Source of the DNA: Citrus sinensis
Taxonomy: Eukaryota > Streptophyta > Magnoliopsida > Sapindales > Rutaceae
Reading direction: 5' to 3'
Length of the DNA stretch: 64,000 nt
Assembly: GCF_022201045.2 (NCBI RefSeq)
Contig: NC_068557.1
Location: forward strand, 4,030,001-4,094,000
The first letter of the stretch is position 1. Each line of letters starts with the position of its first letter. Shown here piece after piece: positions 47,158-59,700 of this stretch. Position numbers and translations under genes: made by a program. The notes beneath the pieces are model-generated. The model ran no database searches. It was not told the DNA's origin and saw only the letters and a program-made list of their open reading frames with translations.

Positions 47158-49000
47158 TTATAGTGAAGGAGACAGGTTTAATTGGTTTACTTGAAAATGA
47201 AATCTAGCAATCTAAGTAAATGTAAAGAGGTCTTTGTTTTAGTACACAAAAAGGAATAGTACCGCCTATTCAATATAAGGCGGGAGTTGTATTATTACCC
47301 GTAAAAGAATAGTAAGTACTGTCTAGCCAATATATTAAGATTTGCAACTTTTGATAGGTGGCTGAGATTTGGTCCGCCGAAACTACAGAAATTAAAGTTT
47401 TTAGTTAAAAACAAACTAAAATTGGGAGATGCCTATGGCCTACCAATTGGGAGATGGTCCATTGCCCAGCCATCAACCCGACAAAAAAATTCGGTATTTC
47501 AGTTTAACGAAATTTCGGGCCACATATTATTTTTCTAAGATTTAGGATGCGGTCGTTAAAAAACACGGCAAAAATATTGTAATAAGTATGTGTTTTTGTT
47601 TATGTTTTGCTGTCCCATATCTTAGGGATGATTTCTCTGGTTGATTTCAAAAAGAGTTTTAAATGGAGATCAATTGGTGTGGGGTTATCCGCATCAACAT
47701 TCCAACACTCAAGTCAGTGTAATATAAATGAAGAAGACTTTCTAAGAAACCAAAAAATTATCTCTCAAAGTGTAGTGAAGGGATGAGAAAAAGCTTACTT
47801 GTGATGAGTTCGACTTAATCTTCTACAGTGAAATTCTCCTAAGGGCATCTATGAGTACTTTTAGACCCATGATTTGCCGAGATAGACAATTCATTTCCCA
47901 TACCAGGTACGGGCTTTTCATCAATCTTAGGATGAAATTCGAGTATCCAAGGGGTTCTTGCTGGTTCGGGTACATAGTGCATCCTCAACGGGCGATCCAT
48001 TTTGAGTCATCTGCATTCGCATATGGGCATGTCGGAGGTGGTATCCCATCCGTACGGTCTTTTCCAAGTGATTCACGATGAAGCAAACAAGCCTTGTGCG
48101 CCTCTTGGACAGCGCAAAAGAAAAGTCACATTGAGTATTTTGTTAGCTTTTCTTCTCCCAGCTAAGAGAGTACTTTAGGATGCTCCAGAATTACTGCTGC
48201 CTTTCCATTAGATTTTTTCATGTGTACATGAACAATTTCATAATTAGTAGAACGACGCATAGCAATAAGCGATTAGTAAAAGGAGAGATTGTCATTTCTC
48301 TCATATTGAAATTAATATATATCATTTATTCTTTACAATTTAAGTTTTCCTGATAATTAAAACCCTTGACACCAGAATTTTATAATATTATCCTTATTTT
48401 TAAATAGATTTTTATTTATATTTATTATTAATTAAATAAATCATATAAATGGAAATTTAAATATTAAAAATAAAAAATATAGATTTTGGTGTGAATACAA
48501 AATTAATAATATGATATATTTTTCTTATTTTAATTTGTAAGCAGTAAGCTCATCATTTAACTTTTTTATTAAATTTCTCAAATTATTTGATAGACAACCA
48601 AGGAGATCAGCTAGAGTTTCAAAGCCTAGCAGCAAGCTTGTGGACTTTGTCTGACCATGCAAACCATGCCCATGCAAGCCATGCAATTGATCTCCCACGT
48701 AACTCTTTCATGCGAGTTAGTTGGAATAAGAGCACGTGAGGAATTGATATTGGAGTAAAAGACTACGTCAAAGTTGTTGTCTAGAATCAAGTTAATTTAT
48801 TTTTTGTTTTATTTTTATCTAGTTGTTAATAAGGATTTGATTTTGCTAGATTTGAGCCAAGATTTTAGGCTACAAATCAGTAGTATCCTTTATGTTTATC
48901 TGTATAAATAAGCAGCAACCATGACGAATAAGAGGAAAAGAAATTAGTCAAAACAAATATTGGTTGTTCATACCATAAATTGAACGAACATCAGGCATTG
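47158..49000. other. Intergenic DNA with an unclassified less AT-rich block
   Basis: Upstream of the RING gene, 47640-48180 is less AT-rich and contains a 76-codon open frame (47851-48081) with no domain I recognise. It may be an old LTR-type fragment. 48300-48960 is AT-rich with no gene. Confidence 0.3.
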
Positions 49001-49008
49001 CTTTTCTG

Positions 49009-50059
49009 TAGGGGTGAGCATTTGGATCGGTTTGGATCGGTTTCATTAATAAAAACACTGGTTTCGATTTATTGGATTGGAAACCGACATCACTCGGTTT
49101 GGAAGGATTTCAAATGGATTCAAACCGATCCAATCCAAAATTTACACTTTCATACACAAAGGAAATGTACACTTTCATACACAATAGCATATCTCTTACT
49201 ATAAAAACAAAAAAATAAACCTAATTTTCCAAACACTCACGCCTCCGCCTCAACCTCCAGTGCTTCCTAATTCCTATCATTCTCTAACTCTCTCAATCTC
49301 AAATCCTCAATCGCTCATTCTCAAGTCTCCTGAGGTATGTTTTGATTTTATTTTTCTTGCTAAGATTTTATTTCATTTTAGTCAAAAGTAAAAATGGATT
49401 TTGGTATAATTGATGATAATTTATTTAATTAATTAATTCCATAACTAATTTTTTAATCTTTATTAATTATAGAAGCTCTCACCTCTTGTCGTTCTCAACT
49501 CTCTCAATCTCAATCGCTCATTCTCAAGTCTCATCGTCATAATTTCAAAAATCGGAACTTGAGGTATGTTTTGCTTTTGAAAGGCTCGAAGAAGAGGAAC
49601 ATGATGGACCATATATGAGTTTTTTCAATGAGAGGAAGGCAGAACAGACCAGGCCACCCACTGCTGAAGATTGGAAAAATGCTGAAATATTTATTGAGTT
49701 TTTGAAAATTTTCAATGATGTTACAGTTGATTTCAATGCTTCATTATCAGTGACATCTAACTTGTATTTTCATCATCTTTGCACCATTCAAACCCAATTG
49801 CATTTGTATATTGAAAATGAGGACGTGCTTCTCAGTAAAATGGCTGAAAAAATGTATTCTGTTATGAACAAATATAAAAGCAGTATGTATTCTGTTATTA
49901 ATTAGAACTCAAACCGAATATCCAAACCGATCGGTTTGGATCGGTTTGGTTTATAAAATTTTTTTGTCTATATCAGTTTGGGAATATTTCAAACCGATAA
50001 GTTTGGATTGGTTTGATAATATGTCTCAAACTGATCCAAACCGAATTTGCCCACCCTTA
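49009..50059 (+). mobile_element. Non-autonomous hAT transposon with transposase remnant
   Basis: The element is bounded by an exact 8-bp duplication CTTTTCTG (49001-49008 and 50060-50067). The ends are inverted repeats, TAGGGGTGAGCATTTGG and TAAGGGTGGGCAAATTCGG, with many subterminal GGATCGGTTTGG words. Inside, an open frame at 49615-49905 encodes part of a hAT transposase of the BED/RICESLEEPER class (EIFIEFLKIFNDVTVDF, then VTSNLYFHHLCTIQ). Upstream are leader-like CT-rich blocks, each followed by GAGGTATGTTTTG donor-like words (49333 and 49561). The rest of the transposase is missing, so the element cannot move itself. Confidence 0.9.
49615..49905 (+). pseudogene. hAT transposase fragment
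   Basis: A 96-codon frame within the hAT element, corresponding to a central segment of a plant hAT transposase (the region before the dimerisation domain). The zinc finger and the C-terminal catalytic and dimerisation parts are absent, and the frame ends at a stop just before the right terminal repeats. It is a relic and not a functional gene. Confidence 0.75.
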
Positions 50060-50067
50060 CTTTTCTG

Positions 50068-53000
50068 TATTTGATCGGGACCTATCATTATTTTATGAAA
50101 ATTGAGCATTTTAGCTCGACTCAAGGAAGATGATCAGTTTTCACTCTACTAAAATCACTGTCTATTATTTATATCTCCTCCACTAATTTCATATTATTTA
50201 GTAATAAAAAATGAATAACAATCTTATTCCATACCCATTTAGTAATACTCTGGCATTTGACAGAGCATAAGCTGAGATGGTAAGCTGGTGCTATAAAGCT
50301 TTTTCTCATTGATTGTGACGTTGCATCATTGACACGATTTAATAGGTGACAACATAAATATATAATAAACTCGATTTGGAAGCCACAATGTCCTCCTTTC
50401 CTTTTTGGGAACTCATGCCCTTGTTCGAAGCAAACCTTTCAGTAAGGATCCGCATTCCTTTTCTTACTTTATCATGTAAACTTAATTTTAAAAAAATAAA
50501 AATGTATTATATACGTATTTTGCTTAAAAGATTAATACTATATATGATTTAGTTAACAGAAGTAATTAGTACTGTAAAGTTCTTTGAGGTATAAAAACTG
50601 ATTTATTTTTTAAAATTTTAATTATAAAATTTTACCGTAGAAAACATATTATTTTCATAATTCGATATAGGGAGGGGAGCTAGGTAGGGGTAGAAACAAA
50701 TAGTTTTTTTTTCGTATATATAATAGATATTATATGGGCAATAACTTTAACACACGGGCAATTTCCCCCTATAATTACCTGTATCTTTTCGGTTTTAACC
50801 ATTTAAAGTTTTGTATCATGAATTTTGGCCCCTCTAAATTTTCCATCCTGACTTTTTTCCCGGAGTAATCTTTAAACATTTAAATTTAAGTGTTAAATCA
50901 AAGTTTCGGTATAAATTCTATTCAAATTTAAACCTAATTAAGCGTTGAGTAAAGAGAATAAACTTTTTTTTGAGAATATTAACAAACATGTTAAATAATC
51001 TAAATGACCACAATAAGCGATATTAACCGTTTAAAAATAAACGATCCCAAAACTAATTGTGTTTGCAGTATAAGCAAAATATCAGTTCTTTTAAATTGAT
51101 CAAGGGGACTTTATTTTACTTTTCTAAGTGCACACCAAACTTTATTCAAATAAAAAAAAAAGAATGGGGATTACATAAAAGATTATCAAGAAATTAAACT
51201 GATAATGTGGGACACCCCACTCATGAATCCGCATTTCAACAAGTTGATATATAGAATTTGTTTGTTCATCCCACCACTACAAGGACGAATATAAATGAAA
51301 ATATTATACATAATCACTTTCAATAATTTATTTATAAACATATAAACGATCGAGCACATGATTCGCGTTTAATTTAAAAAAAATAAGAAGCTAGATTGAT
51401 TTGTGTATATTATATACTTTCCTTTCTCACGCTAGTATACATGCCATTTAGCAGTAGTCATAAAAAGACATTTAAATATTTTTCTCTTAAATAATAGTGT
51501 GTGCTTCTGACTTTTTGGATCATCTTCAATAATAAGTTAATGTATGTACATAATTAGCTCAATTATCCAAAATTCTTAAAAGAAAGTCAGTTTTTTAATG
51601 GGTCAAAATCAAAGGATAAGGATAGATCGAAAGATAATTATTGGGGCTATTTGGAGGCTGTTGCCTAGTGGTTGTTACCAAATTTGTCACATGCCAAAAG
51701 TACAAAAAAACTGCATTAAATTTATTTCATATTTTATTATATGTGGCACAAACTATATTGTAAGCCAATATGAGTTGTGCGTTCGTTTTCAATAGCAGAA
51801 CATGGTATATATAATAATAAATAAATAAGTGTCTCTGTGTGCGTACGTGAGTGGGGAGAGGGTTGAAAATATAAATATTTAGGAGGTGTTGGAATGTGCC
51901 TTCCACAATTTCTAAAGAAGGATTGGTTCAATTAGAGATGGAATGAGTTATGAGAATGATAACTAAAAACTTAGAAAAATAAATATATGACTTCAATCTA
52001 AACACAAATATTAGCTCATATATAAGGGATATGCTAAAAGTTCAAACCAATTTTTTTTTAATTCTTATTTGTTTTAGAAGTTGAACCTGGGTGCTTGGTT
52101 AAATAAATTTACTTAAAAACTATTTAATCACGGACCTAAGAGCAAATAGATGTGGTGGGCAAAGCCTAATTTGTATTCTAGTTCTCTCCCCCATCATTTA
52201 ACTGTGATATTTTTTTGTGCTCGATCGTTAATTCAAATGGTAAAGTATTTTGTAATTTCGCATAAAATTTAACATAAACTAAGCTGAAGAGAAAATTACT
52301 TAATTAATCAACAAATCAAAATCAAAGTTCACAATGATAAGTTGGACAATTATTTCTTTTGACGATAAGAAATAACCACCAAGGAATTTTGGGAAGCAAA
52401 AAGTGAAGGTAAAGAGCTCATTGATTTTGCTAGCAAATTTTGATTTGAAAGCTATAATACTAGTTACATGTGATTTTAATTAATATCTATATAAAACTGA
52501 TACTTTTTGTTTTTATAGAGCCGATCTAATTTGAACGATCCACTATATATGTGATTCTGGGTTCATCAACATAATTATTACGGTAAGTAGTCAATGTTTC
52601 TTGGCATCTGAATGATCCACTATACATGCTATTTCTTAAAATTTAATACTAGATAACCAATCACAATACAGCGGCAAATTAAATGTGGTAAAATGTAAGT
52701 TGATTTAAATGTTTCAGGGAACCTAAGTGTCATTGCATATTGCTTGACTGAAGAGGGGACAATTTGAGGACATTAATGGGCAATTTCTCTTTTTAGCTTT
52801 GACAAGAAAAGTGTCTTTTCAAAATTTAGTAGTTGAAATAAAAACATTATTAATAATTTCCATTAATTGATTTTTGTAATAATCAAATAATAAAATTTAA
52901 ACAATAAATAGTTCGAATGGTAGTGGATGAACTTTTTATTACATTTCTAATGTTACTTATTGTGCAAATGGTCATTTTCTTAAAATAATAAGACTAATAA

Positions 53001-53735
53001 ATATTCGGCTTATATGGCCGAATTGCAGCGTTACTCTCTCCTTGTCCTCACCTCCCCTCACCAAACAGAAATAAATTTTTAAGTACCTTTTTCTTTTTGC
53101 TAAGGAAAGACTCTGACGTGACTTTTTACTAGATGAATCCATAGCGTTCAAGATTCATGGTATCAATAAGAATTTAGGATTTAAATCGATTTTGACATAA
53201 GATCTATAATTATGGCAGTCAGAAGAGCCGGCCATAATGATTGAGGGAGATGTAAAAGACCTAGAGAATAGCTCCAACATGCGCATATTATGTTGATAAG
53301 TGCTATCACTAATGTATGCATAGCATGTATATTTCGAATTTTATGTAACTATTACTTATACATTGGTTTTTTTAAATAAATGTATATTGGTAATAATATT
53401 ATTTGTTTATTATATAAGTAATATGGTACTTTAAATATATTCTAAAATTTTTCCATTAACAGATATATATAATTAATACATTTTTTTCTCTCCTTTTATC
53501 TTTCATGAAATTGTAATTTGATTGGTTATGAGTGTGATAGCCTATATTTATGTAAATTAATAGATCTCCATAGGTTTTCTTATTCCAAATTTATTGATCT
53601 ATATTATTGTATTGTTGTATTTGTTGAACTAAAATAACTATTTTATTAATTACTTATATTAAAAAAGAAAAGAAAATTGTCTTTTAGATAAGCATTGATT
53701 ACGAAGCCTAATGGCGTATTCAATAAAAATTAAAC
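50068..53735. other. Long AT-rich intergenic region
   Basis: No gene, RNA gene or bounded transposon was recognised. Short open frames (51598-51795 and similar) lack any motif. The segment leads into the promoter of the first PADRE gene. Confidence 0.4.
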
Positions 53736-53737
53736 AC

Positions 53738-53850
53738 CTAACCAACTTGATTGAGAGAAAGAGACTAAAAGCCGGCATCGTTGACAGAAAGGCCACTTTA
53801 AACCATCATAAAAGACAATTCAAGACTTTCTCCAAGTCAAATCCTTGCTC
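53738..53850 (+). promoter_or_regulatory. Upstream block shared by both PADRE genes (copy 1)
   Basis: This block, about 110-220 bp before the ATG, shares with 62236-62365 the words AACTTGATTGAGAGA, AAAGCCG-CAT and, further on, GACTTTCTC--AAGTCAA, in the same order and orientation. It contains a W-box core TTGAC at about 53780. It probably belongs to the ancestral promoter. Confidence 0.5.
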
Positions 53851-53959
53851 TCATTTTTTTTTTGCATAGAATCAATCTCCTCTCTCTTTTCTCTTCTTCA
53901 AAACCAAAAATCCCAATTATAATTAAAACCTTGTTTAAACCAAAACCACACTTGATTGA

Positions 53960-54601
53960 ATGGGCAATACAGTTTGTGTATGCTTTCAACAGAACAACTC
54001 AAATCCTTCTTCTTCTGTAGTGAAGCTAATCTTTTGGGATGGAGACACTAAGACCCTTAATGGGAAACACATCGCCGGAGAGATCATGTTTGAGTCACCG
54101 GAAAAATTGGTCTGCCATGCAGATTCTTTCTTCATTGGCCACCCGATCCCGGCTCTCGCCATTGATGACCAACTCATGCCAGGCCAAACCTATTTTGTTC
54201 TTCCCATTGACATGTTTGCGTGCAATGTTTTAACAGCTTCATGTCTTGCACACTTAAGCTCAAGTCAGAATAAATATGCGGCGGCAGCAGCAGCAGCTCC
54301 TATTAATCTTGGTGAGTGTCGTCCATTTGAATATGTAAGAGGTGAAAATGGAAGGGTTTTGATCAAAGTTGTGCCAGAGTTTATGATAAGGTTGATCAAT
54401 CGAGGTAAAAAAAATAATGAATCAGGTAATAATTGTAATGAAGCAAGTAATGATCATCTGCTTTGTAGCACACCAGAACTGAAGAAGCATTATGATCTAC
54501 TGGTTGGATCGAGAGAGCAGATTTGGTCACCAAAGCTTGAGACAATCTCTGAGCACAAGAATAATGTTCGGTTTACACCACGCAGATTGATTGGGTTGTA
54601 A
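53960..54601 (+). CDS. PADRE (DUF4228) protein 1
   Basis: Single-exon gene of 213 aa. It has the DUF4228/PADRE layout: N-terminal MGNTVCVCF, then VVKLIFWDGDTKTLNGKH, the conserved LMPGQTYFVLPIDMF block (about 73-90), an alanine-rich disordered stretch (KYAAAAAAAPINLG), FEYVRGENGRVLIKVVPEF and the C-terminal CSTPELKKHYDLLVG ... WSPKLETISE. Gly2 and nearby cysteines suit N-myristoylation and palmitoylation, so membrane attachment is inferred. The family is plant-specific and its members respond to pathogens and abiotic stress; the biochemical role is unknown. The start is the first ATG, shared with the paralogue. The second copy is at 62470-63159, same strand, 8 kb downstream. Confidence 0.9.
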   Translation: MGNTVCVCFQQNNSNPSSSVVKLIFWDGDTKTLNGKHIAGEIMFESPEKLVCHADSFFIGHPIPALAIDDQLMPGQTYFVLPIDMFACNVLTASCLAHLSSSQNKYAAAAAAAPINLGECRPFEYVRGENGRVLIKVVPEFMIRLINRGKKNNESGNNCNEASNDHLLCSTPELKKHYDLLVGSREQIWSPKLETISEHKNNVRFTPRRLIGL

Positions 54602-54724
54602 TGGAAACCGGTAGAAAAGATAACAACTTTTTTTTTTTAATTAGGTTATTTATGTGACATTATTTTTCATGAAATTTCTTGATCTATTAGTGGTAATAAG
54701 GAGTAATGTTACAATTACAAAGTT

Positions 54725-54825
54725 GGAATATATTTGAAGTTTATTTCCAATTGATATGTTATTACATGTGGCACGGAATATATTTAAAGTTTATTTCCAA
54801 TTTGATATGTTAATACATGTGGCAC
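54725..54825. repeat. Tandem duplication of a 50-bp unit
   Basis: GGAATATATTTGAAGTTTAT through ACATGTGGCAC at 54725-54774 is repeated at 54775-54825 with a few changes. It lies about 125 bp beyond the stop of PADRE gene 1, probably in or near its 3' UTR. Confidence 0.9.
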
Positions 54826-54839
54826 TCGGACAAACCATC

Positions 54840-55280
54840 ACGTAGTAGCAGTGAGATGATAAGAAGAGTTAGAGGGTAATCAATTTATTACCTATCGGTT
54901 TGTGATAATACCATTTTATATGATGTTGGAAAATAATGAGTAAAACAGAAAGCAATAAACTCCTAAAACAACAAGCAACCCAACATAGAAACAGCAAAGA
55001 CAGCAACCCACAGCGAAGGACGATCGCAGCACACACATGACCCAACGAACAGCAAACAGCGTGCGGCAACAATAGCAAAAGAATTTCCAGGGAAGTTGTC
55101 AAGGCGTGAGAAATAAAGCAATATCCTAAAGACCAATTTTTGCTCGTCTAAGAATGGTTTTCGGGTGCAAGAAGAACAAAGAAACAAAGCAGATTGACTT
55201 CTTTAATGAAACCTTTATGAGGCTACACTCCAAACCCTATCCCTTTTCCTCATTTAATTTGAATTAGACATTCAAATCAT
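54840..55280. other. Intergenic DNA
   Basis: A less AT-rich patch with no recognised gene. The open frames on the minus strand here (54869-55187) have low-complexity Leu/Ser content and no family match that I can see. Confidence 0.35.
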
Positions 55281-55292
55281 AATTCACAATTC

Positions 55293-55770
55293 AAGCTTAT
55301 ATTATTAGTTTATGAACTATTCTAAATTGATATGAGATATTTTTCTGAACACCCTCATCACATACAGGTTGGTCTTTTTAACTGGTTATTGTCACATAAA
55401 AAGATAATGTAAATTCACTCCTACATAAATTTATCTCTAATACCATATAAAACAAGTTTAAAAGTTCAGGGTTCTCTCGAGCTTATATTTAACCCATACT
55501 ATTCTTAAGGAATATAAGGCAATATCCTCAACACCCTCCATTGCATGTAAGTCGATTTTTTGCATGGTCCTTACCATATAATAAGATGGTGCGGACTTAC
55601 TGAGTTTGGCTCTAATACTATGCATATAGAAGACCGTGGCCCTAACTAATTTCAGAAAGTTAGCTCAAGAATTGATGGCTGTACGTTTTAAGTTTATATT
55701 ATTAGCCCGATAATCTATTCTTAGCTAATGTGGGATATCAGCGTTTACATAAATAACTGATTCATCAACT
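55293..55770. repeat. Diverged tandem repeats of about 190-210 bp
   Basis: Three related blocks begin at about 55293 (AAGCTTATATTATTAG), 55479 (GAGCTTATATTTAACCC) and 55690 (AAGTTTATATTATTAGCC). Each is followed by CTATTCT and then GATAT or a similar word about 20-30 bp on. CACCCTC...CAT occurs after the first two blocks. The units are strongly diverged. Confidence 0.45.
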
Positions 55771-55801
55771 GGAAAATAACTCTGCAAAGTGTTGCTGCTA
55801 T

Positions 55802-56208
55802 ATGTCAATAACAGAAGCAGAGTACACAATAGCTTCAGTTTCCATCAAAGAAGCCATATGGCTTAAGGAAATGGTTTAAAGAATTGTTGATTAATCAAAG
55901 ATCCATAGTGGTCTGTTGTAATAGCCAAAGTACTATATGCGTAAGTAAAGATCAAACTCATCGTAAAAAGACCAAGTACATTGACATCAGCTCCATTTCG
56001 TCGGGTTTGAAGAGTCTAAACCCATTTTGAAAAGCTAAAAAGGATCCAAAAAGATGATATGTAACTTAGCTGTTATTTTAACCAAAGTTGTTCCGGGAGT
56101 TAAGTTTGAGTTTTGGTCCAATTGGGCTGGGATCTACCAAATATGATTCTACTGATGATGAAGAGAAGAAGTAATGGGAATAGTGGAATTTGAACTCAAG
56201 AGGGAGAA
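55802..56208 (+). pseudogene. Copia retrotransposon RNase H remnant and polypurine tract
   Basis: The frame starting near 55802 reads MSITEAEYTIAS ... EAIWLKEM, the end of a Ty1/copia RNase H domain. It is broken by stops (about 55877 onward) and continues with recognisable words (CNSQST, KTKYIDI) in the same region up to about 56000. A polypurine tract AAGAGGGAGAA (56198-56208) precedes an LTR start TGTTGAAATG at 56209. The upstream gag-pol part is missing, so only the 3' end of the element remains. Confidence 0.8.
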
Positions 56209-56780
56209 TGTTGAAATGTGATCTCAAATCTGAGAGTAGAAACCAACGACAATGTCCGTTGTTGTGTGGAGTTACCGTCTGTCTTGAAGACCAATCAGAA
56301 ATGACACCTCGATTAGCTTAGAAAATTCCATGTATGACATCATTTGTGTATCTGTTAGAACATGATATCACTTAAATCACAAAGCCTTAATGGACAAAAT
56401 CCTCCGCTGTTTTGGACACTTAAGGGAGCACACGAAGAACAGAGCAGTCAACTCGAGTTAAATGGTATTTGGGGTAAAATTGTTTTTTAACTGGAAAGAA
56501 AATCAGGCTAATTAATGACCATGGTCCTTTCTTAATCTCATATATCGCCTATATAAAAGGCCTTAGGGTTTGAGAGATGATTATAATTCGAAAGCCTGTA
56601 TTGTAAACTTCAGCATTGTACTTTGATCTTCGGAAAATCAATAAAACGATTGCTCTATTTTCCAAGACGAGTAACGGTGTGGGGCAATTCGCAATTATTT
56701 TAGGAAGATTATTAGAGTCTTTCTTCTTGTATTTGGATAGGATTCTACTTGCTTGATTCTACTTTCTTATCTGAGATTAC
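56209..56780 (+). mobile_element. 3' LTR of the truncated Copia element
   Basis: Starts TGTTGAAATG right after the polypurine tract. It contains a TATA-like TATATAAAAGG (about 56550) and a polyadenylation-like AATAAAA (about 56639). The right boundary is not certain; a terminal CA near 56778-56780 is one option. No matching 5' LTR was seen upstream. Confidence 0.55.
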
Positions 56781-59700
56781 ACATAGACTAATACATTTGC
56801 TCAATTATATATCGAGTGGTTAATTATGTTACATGTGTTATATTCATTTAAACAATGAATGATCTTCTCTTATTTAGTTAAAAGTAGAGTGGTTTGAGAG
56901 ATGATTATAATTCAAACGCGTACTAAAATGATAAAATGTATTTTGTTTTCAGTGTATTGAAAGGTATATATTTTTTTAATTTTTTACTTGTCCCTGATTT
57001 TACTACGATTGAGGATCCTTGATTGGATTGGTCTAGGATACAAGATACTAGAATTTAACTATTACACCATATGATGTAATAGCTTTTCCAAGATCTAACA
57101 AAGTGCATGATCCTGGATGGATAATTTATATTAATGTACATATATATACTATGAAGTTAACAGTTTGAATACATATACATATATATACTAGAAAGTTAAT
57201 AGTTTGAATAATATAATTTTGTTTAAACATGCTAAACACATAGAAATCATGCTAACATGTATGCACTCGAATTTAATTTATTTGGTATTTGACAAGAGTT
57301 TGATGTATTTTATGAAAACAACAACGATTTAAAAGGTCAAGGATAAATACAATCAATAATACAAATATAAAAGACAACGAATGGGCTGTTGCCAACACTT
57401 AATCACAGCTTGGAGAATCCGATGTATCCCTGAAAGTCTTAACACGACGGATCTAATTTTTCACGTTTATTAAACAAAGTTGCAATTAATCAATACGAGA
57501 TGTTTATATTATATATATATATATTTTTCCTTTTAAAAGAAAGAAAGGTGCGTAAATTTTAAAACAATGTTTAACCCTTCATTTCACCTAAGATTTGAAC
57601 TAAATTGGCCAATCAAATAAACTAAATTGTTTAAAAATAATTCGATCAATCAAAATTTATATTATATACTTCTTCCTCGTTGCAAAACTTATAAAAAAAT
57701 TTATATATGTTTTAAACAATAGTCTGTGCATTTGACTTTTGCACTGGTCATAATCTAATGTTTGTAGACAACAATTTGTTTAATCATCCAAAATAATTAA
57801 CAAGGAAAGCCAACTTTTAACGGGTCCAATTAAAAATACATAAAATACCAATATCGTTGCGGTTTGGTGGATGTTTCTGACTTTCCGTCGTTGTGCTTTT
57901 ATTTAATTAAAAAAGCAAAAACAGAAAGAACTTCATTAGATTTATTTTATCCTTAAATTACGAGCCAATTTCAGTTTAGAGTTCATTTTTTAGGAGAAAA
58001 ATGGAAAAAGGAAAAAAAGAAAGAAATTTTCTTTTGACCTAGGGAGATGTTGAATTAATAAATAAATTGTTCGTTATAAAAATAGATAGTATATGTCAGG
58101 CTTGACTTCCAACCATTTGGCCGCCGTTATCAGAGTATATTTTATTATTATTATTATTATTATTTTTTTTTTCTAATCAAGAAAGTCTCACTGCCGGGGT
58201 TAATATTGGATGTAATCGCTGTTTAGGTTAAGTTTGGACCAACAATATCGCGACACGTGTTAGTATGACGGCCATAAAAAAGTGCACACCTGACGAAGAG
58301 GACGCTGTCAATGTAATCTTTCCCGTTCTTTGAAAGGATGCATAGGAAAATAATGATAAAAACAAGGAGACAATAGAGCCACCTAAGACGTCCTAGATTT
58401 TCGAAGACTATATCGCCTGATCACACATTCATATTAGCTAGCTCGTTTTGTCCTCAGCGGGACTATAATTTGATGTGATGGGGACTCTTATCAAATTTTC
58501 TTCAACTTAACAGAAGGAATCCCACTGGATGAGACTAACACGGATCTTCAAGTAGCCCAAATCATCATTCAATCCTTAAAAAAAGAGACGTTACCTACGA
58601 TGAAGAAGTCAAGGGCTCACATATTTTTGTAAAGAGTCCGATGAACCATTCCAAATGCTCCACTTGCAAAGGAACCGGAGGGTCTCTAACCAAAGAAAAC
58701 CTCAAATAAGAGAACCTCGTGGGACCAAGCATAAAGAGGAAGAAATATCTCCAATTTGAAGGATACGCAAACATGACCAGATTATCCCAACATGAGGATG
58801 GGAAAACATCAATAGATGTTCAATGTGTATCCAAATGGATATAAACATATCCTCAATGGCATTCTTGTATACAAGGTCTAGTTAAAAGAAAATTGGTAAG
58901 ACTCTTTTATTGTTTTGAACTATTCGTCTTCTTCATTTGGTCCATTCCTCTCACTTACATCCCATTAACTTGACCATTGAAGTGTCATTGCCAACTACTG
59001 GCATCAACTTCTAACGAATTTCTCATTTTTTTCGATTGAACTATCCGTACCCTAAACATTATTTTCAATACTCTTTTGCTCCACACAATCATATCATAAT
59101 TTTTAAAATTAATTTTTACTTTCCTCATGCATCCTTCTAAATTTCAAAATAACCCTCACTTAATTTATTTCATTAGTATCTATTCTTACTCTTCACACCC
59201 ACACCAATAATCAAAATTAATTAAACCAAGAATAGAGATTATCCAACCTAATGTCAAAATTTTTCACCGTTCTTTTTGTTATTATTATTGTATTTTTTGC
59301 AACTCTCAACATTTTTTTTTGGTTTTTCAGGTCTTTAATACGTCCTTCATGATTATATTTCGTATATATTCAGCCCTTTTTTCTCTTGTTTCCATGTTCC
59401 ATAGTTCCCATTCTTCTTCTTCATTCTTTTTACCTCGTATTTTTATAGACTTAGACTCATGATGAAATCATGTTGTTCACAGATCTTATAATATGGCTAA
59501 TCAAAAGTAGTTATTATAATGAACAATTTGATGATGACGAGGAATAAAATATTAAGGTTTAATAATTAATAGGATAAGCCACTGTTTCTGAATATGTTGT
59601 AAAGGTGTAAAGAGTAACAGCAGTTTAATTATGTACAATTTTTAATTCAGTAGTCGTTGATGATAAATTTCATTACGCTTATTGTATTCTAAAATCTTGG

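Noticed and set aside
47851..48081. 76-codon open frame in a less AT-rich block
   Set aside because: No family recognised and no flanking gene structure. More likely an old transposon piece.
54869..55187. Minus-strand open frames downstream of PADRE gene 1
   Set aside because: Low-complexity hydrophobic translations without motifs and without splice or start context.
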